Source: JBDLID01 sp039715055
Lineage (GTDB): Bacteria; Desulfobacterota; Desulfobulbia; Desulfobulbales; Desulfocapsaceae
Length of the DNA stretch: 8,406 nucleotides
Reading direction: 5' to 3'
NCBI GenBank assembly: GCA_039715055.1
Contig: JBDLID010000124.1
Span: 1-8,406 of the forward strand
The notes beneath the pieces were generated by a model. That model had not been told where the DNA came from, ran no database searches, and saw only the letters and a program-made list of their open reading frames with translations. The position numbers were made by a program, and so were the translations under genes. Below are positions 1 to 6,458 of this stretch, one piece after another; the stretch's first letter is position 1; the number at the start of each line of letters is the position of its first letter.

Positions 1-843
1 CAGGTACTTATCAATCTCCTTGGCAACGGCATCAAGTTCACTGAAGAGGGCTCGGTAACCCTCGAGGTTCTACCGATAGCCAGGGATGATGACAAAATGG
101 AACTTCACTTCATGGTCAGCGACACCGGCATCGGCATCCCGGCAGATAAGCAGGAGTCGATCTTCTTCAGCTTCAACCAGGCCGACACCTCCACCACCCG
201 GCAGTTCGGAGGATCCGGCCTGGGTCTTGCCATCAGCAAGCAGCTGGTGGAGATGATGGGCGGCAGGATCTGGTGCGAGAGTAAAAAGGGGGAAGGGGCA
301 TGTTTTCACTTCACCCTGATTCTGGAGCCGGGCGAGGAGCCGGACTATGTTCAGAACCAACAATCACCCAATATGACACTAAAGGGACTGACAATCCTTC
401 TGGTGGAGGATAACGACATGAACCGTCACCTGGCGCGTATGGTCTTGGAACAGAACAAACACCAGGTCATTGAAGCTGAAAACGGACTGAAGGGTCTGGA
501 ACTTCTTGCCTGCGAGGAGATAGACCTGATCCTGATGGACGTGCAGATGCCGGTCATGGATGGGCTGACCGCCGCCGCCATTATCCGGACCAGTGAAAAG
601 GGAGGAGACCTCAAAATGTTCAACCTGGACTCTTCCCTTGCAAAGGCTCTTGTCAACCAATGCCGCTCTTGCCACACCCCCATCGTCGCTATGACGGCCA
701 ATGCCATGGCGGGTGACAGGGAGAAATGTATGGCAGCGGGAATGGACGGCTACCTGACCAAGCCCTTTGAGCCCGACCAGGTCATGAAGCTGATAGCAGA
801 ACTCAGCTGTAACAGCGGACCGGTTATAAACACCAAAACCTGA
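1..843 (+). CDS. Hybrid sensor histidine kinase, C-terminal part (HATPase plus receiver), 5' end outside window
   Basis: The reading frame is open from the first base, so this is the last 280 residues of a longer protein; the ATG at 97 is internal, not the start. Residues 1-13 form the N-box of a GHKL ATPase domain (QVLINLLGNGIKF, N5 and N9). The G1 box DTGIGIP starts at D41, the F-box FFSFNQAD at F55, and the G2 box GGSGLGLAIS at G70. A receiver domain follows from about residue 130: acidic pair E136/D137, phospho-acceptor D180 in LMDVQMPVMDG, T232 in AMTANAM, and K254 in TKPF. About 25 extra residues sit between helix 3 and strand 4 of the receiver. The protein ends about 25 residues after K254, with no HPt domain. 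In such kinases phosphate passes from a conserved His (upstream, not seen) to the receiver Asp. The signal sensed cannot be read from this fragment. Kinase class is certain; role is unknown. Confidence 0.95.
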   Translation, partial: QVLINLLGNGIKFTEEGSVTLEVLPIARDDDKMELHFMVSDTGIGIPADKQESIFFSFNQADTSTTRQFGGSGLGLAISKQLVEMMGGRIWCESKKGEGACFHFTLILEPGEEPDYVQNQQSPNMTLKGLTILLVEDNDMNRHLARMVLEQNKHQVIEAENGLKGLELLACEEIDLILMDVQMPVMDGLTAAAIIRTSEKGGDLKMFNLDSSLAKALVNQCRSCHTPIVAMTANAMAGDREKCMAAGMDGYLTKPFEPDQVMKLIAELSCNSGPVINTKT

Positions 844-858
844 GCATGACCTATCTCT

Positions 859-887
859 TTGACTCTTTTTTTTTAATACCGTAATAT
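859..887 (+). promoter_or_regulatory. Possible sigma-70-type promoter upstream of the solute-binding protein gene
   Basis: TTGACT (859-864) matches the -35 consensus at 5 of 6 positions. TAATAT (882-887) stands 17 bases further on and matches the -10 consensus at 4 of 6. TATACT at 885-890 is a better -10 but gives a 20-base spacer. The spacer holds a run of nine T. Transcription would start near 894, leaving an untranslated leader of about 94 bases before the ATG at 988. Two short palindromes, 885-895 and 899-910, overlap the expected start region. This is inference from motif matching only. Confidence 0.35.
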
Positions 888-987
888 ACTGTATAAATTT
901 CAACATTGAACGGAGAGTGGCCTGCCATATTTGACCAACACTCTGCCGTTATAAAACGTCTGTCCCGGCAAAAATGACAGCTGCAAA

Positions 988-1857
988 ATGAAACAGACAA
1001 GCATGAATGTGAAAAAGCATCGCCTGAGAAGCAATTATCAGACAACCATTGCCTGCTTCTTCTCTGTTTTTTTCACATGGTCAGCGTTTTCAACATCTGT
1101 TGCCGCCCGGGATATCAAAACTGAGTTTCAGGATGTTCAACCCAAGTATATCAAGACCGAGACCGGCTATGCCGGTATTTGCGTCGAAATCATAGACGAA
1201 CTACGAAAAGGCTTGAGCCGCTATGGACTGAACATCGTATCGCCCGAAAGTTTCACCCCTCCCATACGTATCCGGTCACACCTGGCTGAGGGATCATTTG
1301 ATTTCCACTGTGGGGCTGCTCGTAATAAAGCTCGCGAAAAAACCTTTGGCTTTTCAGAAAAACCACTCTATTCAATCAGTACGATTGTGGTTGGCAGGGC
1401 GGATGAAACACTTACGATCCATTCCATGGATGACCTGGTCAAATCCCAGGCTGCCGTGTCAAGCGTTAGAGGCACCAATACCGCGAAGCTGTTGAGTAGT
1501 CGTGACGGGCTGCTGCTGGGGCCGATGCCCAGCGAATCTGAAAGCGGTCTGGCCATGCTGAAAAATGAGCGAATACGCTTTTTCGTCTATCATGACCTTG
1601 GTATCCATTGGCTCTTAAAAAAAATGGACAGGGCAAGAATTTTCAGGATACAGCCGGCTGTTCTTCGACAATATTCTCACTGGATGATGTACAGTCCTCG
1701 ACTCGATCCAGATATCAGGCAACTTATTGAAAAGGAACTTGAAAGACTTCACAACTCAAAGGTTATTAAAGAAATTATTAACCGGTATCGCCTAAAGGCA
1801 CCTCGAAAAATCAGAACTTCGAAGACTGCGCTTCCCTCGTTCAAAATCGAAGCATAA
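988..1857 (+). CDS. Periplasmic solute-binding protein, amino-acid-binding (SBP_bac_3-like) family
   Basis: The product has 289 residues. It begins with a long basic N-terminus and a hydrophobic stretch (about 20-34) ending in VAA at 38-40, a good signal-peptidase I site, so the mature protein should be periplasmic. The body looks like a two-lobed family 3 solute-binding domain: G60-YAGICVEIIDELRKG resembles the first-lobe opening, and R112-NKAREKTFGFSEKPLYS fits the conserved segment of the TpeR..v.FS.PYy type. R161-GTNTAKLL fits the start of lobe two, and the C-terminus (LIEKELERLHNSKVIKEI, 246-263) is the usual closing helix. No permease or ATPase gene is adjacent; instead a membrane histidine kinase follows 120 bases downstream. 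I therefore infer a ligand-sensing role more than transport. The start is uncertain: ATG at 988 and ATG at 1003 both lack a clear Shine-Dalgarno sequence. The ligand cannot be predicted. Confidence 0.8.
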   Translation: MKQTSMNVKKHRLRSNYQTTIACFFSVFFTWSAFSTSVAARDIKTEFQDVQPKYIKTETGYAGICVEIIDELRKGLSRYGLNIVSPESFTPPIRIRSHLAEGSFDFHCGAARNKAREKTFGFSEKPLYSISTIVVGRADETLTIHSMDDLVKSQAAVSSVRGTNTAKLLSSRDGLLLGPMPSESESGLAMLKNERIRFFVYHDLGIHWLLKKMDRARIFRIQPAVLRQYSHWMMYSPRLDPDIRQLIEKELERLHNSKVIKEIINRYRLKAPRKIRTSKTALPSFKIEA

Positions 1858-1899
1858 GAAAAATATTATCGCAGGTCTATATTTGATATTCCGAGTACA

Positions 1900-1942
1900 C
1901 CTTTTTCTTACAACAACAAGGTTGAGAAAAAAGGCAATTTTT
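1900..1942 (+). terminator. Probable intrinsic terminator or attenuator after the solute-binding protein gene
   Basis: The arm CCTTTTTCT (1900-1908) pairs with AGAAAAAAGG (1925-1934), with one A bulged. An inner stem CAAC/GTTG (1911-1914 and 1921-1924) closes on a six-base loop. Five T (1938-1942) follow three bases after the stem. The lower stem is A/T-rich, so the hairpin is not very stable. It lies 43 bases after the binding-protein stop and 36 bases before the kinase GTG. It could end the first transcript or reduce read-through into the kinase gene. Confidence 0.5.
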
Positions 1943-1977
1943 CAAGGCGGCCTGGGTACAAACAGTAAAGAATCACA

Positions 1978-4308
1978 GTGTATTCAATCAAACACTCCCT
2001 GACAAAACAACAGGCGACCAGAATATTCGTTGTTGCCGCAGTTATTTTTTTCATTCTGAGCTTCTTTGAGCTTAATCTTGCAATCAAGCAAAAACGAACC
2101 TTTTTGACCAGCCTGCAGGACCAGATTGTAAACCTGGCTTCTAAAGGTGCCGGCCAGGCCTTGTGGTCTCTGGATGCCTCCCAGGGCACTATGCACCTGG
2201 ACGCCATTTTAAATATTAATGTTGTTCAACAGGTCGATATTTTAGAGCTGAACGGGACGACCTTCATTTCCAGAAAAAAACAAAAAAAAGTTGCTACCCC
2301 GTTTGAGCAGCGTATTGGTCAATGGCTATTTGCCAACATGCTTGTTTCTAGACAGCCTCTTTATGTCAGCCTGAAAAAAACCGGAGGGGTCTCCCGGGAA
2401 AAAAATATAGGCACCATATCCGTCACCATGGACCCGGTGCCGTTGACCAGACAGTTCATCCGGGATGTGCTGATAAAAATTATTGGAGAGGCGCTGCGAG
2501 CCCTGCTGCTGGCCATTATCTTTTCCATAGTGCTGCACCGGTTTCTCACCAGGCCGCTGGCCTCTCTGGGAAATCAGATCAACATTTCAGAGACAAAATC
2601 ACCTGAAGAGAACCTGCTGACAGTTCCCACCGGACATGAAAATGATGAAATCGGTATAATCGTTCAACAGTTTAACCAAAAACATCGTGACATGGAGCAG
2701 GCCATTGAAAAGCTGCAGCAATCCGAGAAATCCATGCGCGAGAGTGAAGAACGATATCGCGGAGTTGTTGAAGATTTACCCGCCCTGGTCTGCTCCTTTT
2801 TACAGGATGGTACGATCATGTTTGCCAACAGGGCATACTGCAACTATTTCGGCCGGCAGCCGGAAGAGATGCTCGGCGTATCTTTTTTGACGCTGATTCC
2901 GGAAACGGAGCGGGAGAAGGTGATGACGCCTATTCTGGCACTGACCCCGGAAGCTCCCTGCATGAATCATGAGCACCAGGTTATTGCTGCAGACGGTACT
3001 GTCCGCTGGCAGCGCTGGGTAGACCGCGCCTTGTTTGATGATGCCGGCAAACCGGTAATCTACCAGGCGATCGGTGAAGATATCACCGATCGCAAACTGA
3101 CTGAAGAGCGGCAGGAAAAACTTGAAAAGCAGCTTCAACAGGCTCACAAGATGGAGGCTATCGGCACGCTGGCCGGAGGCATCGCCCATGATTTCAATAA
3201 TATTCTGGGCGCCATCCTGGGATTTACAGATATGGCCAAAGATGATGTGCCGAGGGGGTCTGCTCTTTATAATAACCTGGAGCAGGTGCTGGTTGCCGGA
3301 AACAGAGCAAAAGATCTTGTGGCCCAAATTCTTGCTTTCAGCCGCCAGGACAAACATGCACAGCAACCGCTGCAACCGCAGCCGATCATCAAGGAAATTA
3401 CGAAATTTCTTCGCTCATCAATTCCCGCCTCGATTTCAATCGATCTGGATATTGATGAAAAATGCGGGATGATCAAAGCTGACCCCACCCAACTGCACCA
3501 GGTTGTCATGAACCTCTGCACCAATGCCTATCAGGCCATGGAAAAAGACGGCGGAACTCTTTCCATAGGCCTCAACAGAGCGGAGTTGACAGCAGACGAT
3601 CTTCGAGATGAACCTTCCCTGCGTCCCGGGCCTTATGTACTGTTAGCCGTAGGTGATACCGGGCCGGGTATAGAGCCGGCCTCCCTGAAGTATATTTTCG
3701 ATCCATTTTATACGACGAAAGAGGTCGGTAAAGGGACGGGCATGGGGCTTGCCGTGGTCCATGGAATCATGAAAAATCATGGTGGAATGATTCGTCTGCA
3801 GACCACCACAGGGCAAGGAACCGATTTTCACCTGTATTTTCCGGAATTATTGAAAATTTCAGAAAAAGATTCGGTGACAGAGCAGCTGATCCCCACCGGT
3901 GACGAACAGATTTTATTTGTCGATGATGAGACCTTGCTGGTTGATCTCGGCAAGCAGCTTCTCGAGAGGTTGGGATATTCTGTTACCGCACTGACCGACA
4001 GCCTTGAAGCACTTGAAGTCTTCAAAGCTCAACCTGACCGGTTTGACCTCATTATAACTGATCTGGCCATGCCGAATATGAGCGGCACTGAGTTGGCCCG
4101 GGAAATACTAGCTCTCCGGGAGGATATACCTGTTATTCTCTGTACCGGATACTCCAGTATCATTTCAAAAGACGAAGCTTTTGCAATGGGAATCGATGAA
4201 TTTGTCATGAAGCCAGTGGTCAAAAAAGACATTGCTCCTCTGATTCGTAAAGTCCTGAACAGGAAAAGATTAACCCAAGGACACTCTGACAAATCTCCAA
4301 AAACTTGA
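1978..4308 (+). CDS. Membrane hybrid histidine kinase (periplasmic sensor, HAMP, PAS, HisKA, HATPase, receiver)
   Basis: The product has 776 residues. The start is a GTG: an in-frame TAA lies 12 bases upstream (1966-1968) and the next in-frame ATG would remove the first membrane helix. The Shine-Dalgarno is weak (AAAG). Order: TM1 (about 14-36); periplasmic region (about 37-165) with an ALWSLD motif at 61-66; TM2 (about 172-188); HAMP (about 189-243); PAS (about 256-373, ending EDITDR); HisKA with H404 in GGIAHDFNN. The ATPase domain has N512 and N516, DTGPGI from D560, and GKGTGMGL from G584. The receiver has D649/D650, phospho-acceptor D695 in ITDLAMPNMSG, T723 and K745. All catalytic residues are present, so it should autophosphorylate H404 and transfer to D695. 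The periplasmic part resembles small CHASE-like sensor regions but I cannot name the family. The preceding solute-binding protein is the likely ligand carrier. No HPt domain or separate output regulator is nearby. Confidence 0.93.
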   Translation: MYSIKHSLTKQQATRIFVVAAVIFFILSFFELNLAIKQKRTFLTSLQDQIVNLASKGAGQALWSLDASQGTMHLDAILNINVVQQVDILELNGTTFISRKKQKKVATPFEQRIGQWLFANMLVSRQPLYVSLKKTGGVSREKNIGTISVTMDPVPLTRQFIRDVLIKIIGEALRALLLAIIFSIVLHRFLTRPLASLGNQINISETKSPEENLLTVPTGHENDEIGIIVQQFNQKHRDMEQAIEKLQQSEKSMRESEERYRGVVEDLPALVCSFLQDGTIMFANRAYCNYFGRQPEEMLGVSFLTLIPETEREKVMTPILALTPEAPCMNHEHQVIAADGTVRWQRWVDRALFDDAGKPVIYQAIGEDITDRKLTEERQEKLEKQLQQAHKMEAIGTLAGGIAHDFNNILGAILGFTDMAKDDVPRGSALYNNLEQVLVAGNRAKDLVAQILAFSRQDKHAQQPLQPQPIIKEITKFLRSSIPASISIDLDIDEKCGMIKADPTQLHQVVMNLCTNAYQAMEKDGGTLSIGLNRAELTADDLRDEPSLRPGPYVLLAVGDTGPGIEPASLKYIFDPFYTTKEVGKGTGMGLAVVHGIMKNHGGMIRLQTTTGQGTDFHLYFPELLKISEKDSVTEQLIPTGDEQILFVDDETLLVDLGKQLLERLGYSVTALTDSLEALEVFKAQPDRFDLIITDLAMPNMSGTELAREILALREDIPVILCTGYSSIISKDEAFAMGIDEFVMKPVVKKDIAPLIRKVLNRKRLTQGHSDKSPKT

Positions 4309-4345
4309 TGCCCACCCTCCTCCGTGAACGGCACGGTCTGCAGGA

Positions 4346-4498
4346 CTACTTCATAAGAATGGATGCCTGGTCGAGCACCGCCTCAAATAGTTCCGGGTGG
4401 CTAAGTTGACTGAACAAAGCGAGTTCTTGAAATCGCACTATCTTTGGCGAACAGAAGGGTAGTCCGAAGGCCAGGCTACCAATGCCCTTTTCATGCAA
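4346..4498 (-). other. Doubtful 50-codon minus-strand open frame in the convergent gap (possible gene remnant)
   Basis: Between the kinase stop and the methyltransferase stop, one minus-strand frame stays open from 4534 down to a TAG at 4346-4348. The only likely start is a TTG at 4498 with no Shine-Dalgarno, giving 50 residues. The composition looks protein-like (GLPFCSPKIV, FSQLSHPELFEAVLDQ), but I recognise no family. It overlaps the 3' end of the methyltransferase in another frame by a few bases. It may be the tail of a decayed gene, or chance. The remainder of 4309-4490 holds only a CCGTG/CACGG hairpin (4322-4336) without a T-run. Confidence 0.15.
4455..4491 (+). terminator. Weak possible terminator between the convergent kinase and methyltransferase genes
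   Basis: GGTAGTC (4458-4464) can pair with GGCTACC (4474-4480), including one T-G pair, over a nine-base loop. An alternative outer pairing of AAGGG (4455-4459) with CCCTT (4485-4489) also exists. TTTT follows at 4488-4491, so the plus-strand kinase transcript could end here. On the minus strand the same arms sit directly after the methyltransferase stop but have a poor T-run. The alternative folds and short T-run make this a low-confidence call. Confidence 0.25.
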
Positions 4499-5180
4499 GG
4501 ATAAACAAATCTGCCTTGACTGGCTGCAAAAGGGTTACACTGCCATCTTTTTGGGCATACTCCATGAAACGCTTCTTCACCGATTTATTATCCACCTGCT
4601 CAAAACTGTAGCAGTTATAGCTCTGCTTGCCGTAACGCTTCAGGTAGTTATCAAAATTTTCATGACGCCGAATCACATCGTAGTGAAAGGTGGCTTTATG
4701 GGTAAAATAGTGTGTGACATCTTCTTTCAATGCGGCCTGGGCACATGCACGAACCTCGGTTTCATCGTGATACAGTTCCATGACATAGTGTGCCGAACCG
4801 TCAGCCACCGGCTCCACAACATAAAGCTGCCCATCGGCACGAAGTACCCTGGCTGCTTCCCGAAATATGACAGGGTAGAGTGGTGGTGTTATATGGTGCA
4901 GTGAAAATCTGAAAATCAGCAGATCCTGGCTGCCATCTTCCAAAGGCAGGTTTTCGGCTCCGGCCTCAACCAGTGTCAGGCCTTCAACAGTTGTTACCTC
5001 GCGATTCTTTGCAGCCTGTACCGGATCGGGTTCAACACCGGTTACCGTGCCACCCACACCCGCAATTGCAGCAGCAAAATCACCCTTGCCGCAACCAACA
5101 TCAACTATTTGTTTGCCCGGTAAATCAATATGTCCCTGCAATACCTGAAGATCACTACTTTTCCCTAAATGAATGTTCAT
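4491..5180 (-). CDS. Class I SAM-dependent methyltransferase (Methyltransf_11/UbiE-like), substrate unknown
   Basis: I place the start at the ATG at 5180, giving 229 residues. The same frame is open up to an ATG at 5258, but that longer N-terminus would be encoded by the dsr terminator hairpin and shows no domain sequence. Motif I is VDVGCGKGDFA (26-36). The acidic residue that binds the ribose is E50 in TGVEPD. Motif II region is QDLLIFRFSLHHI (85-97). Motif III is around EAARVLRADGQLYVVEP (108-124). These place it in the seven-stranded Rossmann-fold methyltransferases acting on small molecules or lipids. The C-terminal 100 residues are rich in aromatic and charged residues and give no substrate clue. 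The gene lies just downstream of the dsr operon on the same strand but behind a strong terminator. No good Shine-Dalgarno is visible before 5180; the leader is A-rich. Fold is secure, function is not. Confidence 0.88.
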   Translation of the reverse strand: MNIHLGKSSDLQVLQGHIDLPGKQIVDVGCGKGDFAAAIAGVGGTVTGVEPDPVQAAKNREVTTVEGLTLVEAGAENLPLEDGSQDLLIFRFSLHHITPPLYPVIFREAARVLRADGQLYVVEPVADGSAHYVMELYHDETEVRACAQAALKEDVTHYFTHKATFHYDVIRRHENFDNYLKRYGKQSYNCYSFEQVDNKSVKKRFMEYAQKDGSVTLLQPVKADLFILA

Positions 5181-5211
5181 TATTTTTTTACAATCTGTTT
5201 TTTTCTCATAC

Positions 5212-5245
5212 AAAAAAAGGCCCCCGTCGTGAAACGGGGGCCTTT
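5212..5245 (-). terminator. Strong intrinsic terminator of the dsr operon
   Basis: AAAGGCCCCCGT (5216-5227) pairs perfectly with ACGGGGGCCTTT (5234-5245), a 12-bp stem with a six-base loop (5228-5233). Read on the minus strand, the stem runs into seven T (complement of 5212-5218). It begins 27 bases after the dsrP stop and so should end the dsr transcript. The plus-strand direction lacks an equal T-run (TTTCTGATT), so the main orientation is minus. Confidence 0.93.
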
Positions 5246-5272
5246 CTGATTCCAGCATGAGCTGTGTGAGGA

Positions 5273-6451
5273 TTACTCGACCTCGTGCTCTACGCCTATG
5301 GCAATCTTATAGAGCAGGGTCAGGACAAAAAACCCTGTGGCCCAGACACCGATGGTGATGCCTAACTCATTGGCGGTGGGGATGTACTCGGTGATCTCGT
5401 GCAGCGGATTGGGAACAAAACCGCCGAAGACAAAGCCAAGGCCCTTGTCGAGCCAGAAACCGAGGAAGATCAAGGCTGCGGCAACGCCCAGCCAGAAATC
5501 ATTCCCCTCACCTTTCTTCCGGACCAGCGGGCTGGCAAGGAGCGCGATACCGCCAAAGGCGAAGATCACAAATGCCCACATGAAGGGCACCAGGTTGTTG
5601 TAAACATGGCCGTGGTGCTCAAGCCCGAAGAAGAGATACTCCAGGGTGTGCTTGTGACCGGGGATGTTGGAGTAGTAGCCGACAAAGAACTCCAGGCCGA
5701 CAAAGAACATATTGATGATGGCGGCATAGAGGATGATGGTCACCAGCTTGTTCATCGCCTCGCGGCCGGCATCAAAATTGGCAACCCGCTTCAGCACCAG
5801 GCAGGCCAGGATGATGAGCGACGGTCCTGCAGCAAAGGCTGAGGCGAGAAAGCGCGGGGCGATGATGGCCGACAGCCAGAAGTGCCGTCCCGGCAGACCG
5901 CAGTAGAGCATAGCGGTAACCGTGTGGATTGAGACGGCAAAGGGGATTGACAGGTAAACAAAAAAGTAAATCCACTTGGGCGGCTTGACCTGCTTGCGTT
6001 CAGCGGTAAGGATAACCCAGCCGCAGAGGATGTTGAGAAACAGGTAGCCGTTCAGGACGATCATGTCGTAAAACAGCATGGATCCCGGTTGAGGGTGGAG
6101 AATCACGTTGAGCGCCCTCATGGGCTGACCAAGATCGGCCATGATGAACAGCAGACACATGACGATGGCCGCGATGGCGAGAAACTCACCAAGGATTGTT
6201 ATCCGTCCGAACACCTTGTAATCGTGGATATAGTAGGGCAGAACGAGCATCACACCTCCAGCCGCCACTCCGACCAGGAAGGTGAACTGAGAGATATAAA
6301 GCCCCCAGGAGACGTCACGGCTCATTCCGGTCATGCCCAGACCAAAGTTGAACTGTCTCACATAACAGGCAGCACCAATGGCCATGAGGCTGCCTAAAAA
6401 TGCAAGCCAGATCCAGTAGGCCGGCTTGCCTTTAAGTGTTTTTTCTATCAT
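5273..6451 (-). CDS. dsrP: DsrP, NrfD-like integral membrane subunit of the DsrMKJOP complex
   Basis: The product has 392 residues and reads as a polytopic protein with ten predicted membrane helices, at about 13-31, 50-74, 85-104, 127-149, 160-182, 197-220, 236-258, 284-308, 319-336 and 364-386. Early residues YVRQFNFGLGMTGMSRDVSWGLYI fall in the first loop region typical of NrfD/HybB/DsrP proteins. In the family, this subunit interacts with membrane quinones and passes electrons to or from the periplasmic iron-sulfur subunit DsrO. The start ATG at 6451 is preceded by GAGG (6457-6460) five bases away; that Shine-Dalgarno overlaps the dsrO stop, and the intergenic gap is seven bases, so translation is probably coupled. 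It is the last gene of the operon, followed by the terminator at 5212-5245. Identity rests on family resemblance plus the K-J-O-P gene order. Confidence 0.93.
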   Translation of the reverse strand: MIEKTLKGKPAYWIWLAFLGSLMAIGAACYVRQFNFGLGMTGMSRDVSWGLYISQFTFLVGVAAGGVMLVLPYYIHDYKVFGRITILGEFLAIAAIVMCLLFIMADLGQPMRALNVILHPQPGSMLFYDMIVLNGYLFLNILCGWVILTAERKQVKPPKWIYFFVYLSIPFAVSIHTVTAMLYCGLPGRHFWLSAIIAPRFLASAFAAGPSLIILACLVLKRVANFDAGREAMNKLVTIILYAAIINMFFVGLEFFVGYYSNIPGHKHTLEYLFFGLEHHGHVYNNLVPFMWAFVIFAFGGIALLASPLVRKKGEGNDFWLGVAAALIFLGFWLDKGLGFVFGGFVPNPLHEITEYIPTANELGITIGVWATGFFVLTLLYKIAIGVEHEVE

Positions 6452-6458
6452 GACAACC

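Noticed and set aside
661..675. CRSCH in the receiver as a c-type heme site
   Set aside because: The domain is cytoplasmic and c-heme attachment occurs in the periplasm; a covalent heme is very unlikely.
818..874. Run of nine T after the first kinase gene as an intrinsic terminator
   Set aside because: No stable hairpin precedes it; the best pairing is a four-base GGTT/AACC stem with a long loop.
888..904. TACTGTATA resembling half of a LexA box upstream of the binding-protein gene
   Set aside because: The second half would need ACAG eight bases after CTGT; the sequence has CAAC there.
931..955. TTGACC and TATAAA as a promoter closer to the ATG at 988
   Set aside because: The spacer is only 13 bases, too short for a sigma-70 promoter.
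974..991. Five-codon upstream frame whose TGA overlaps the ATG at 988
   Set aside because: It has no ribosome-binding site and is short enough to be chance.
2800..3375. 191-codon minus-strand open frame
   Set aside because: It lies opposite the PAS and HisKA coding region of the kinase, whose domain motifs are unmistakable.
4482..4904. 140-codon plus-strand open frame
   Set aside because: It is antisense to the methyltransferase, which has clear SAM-binding motifs.
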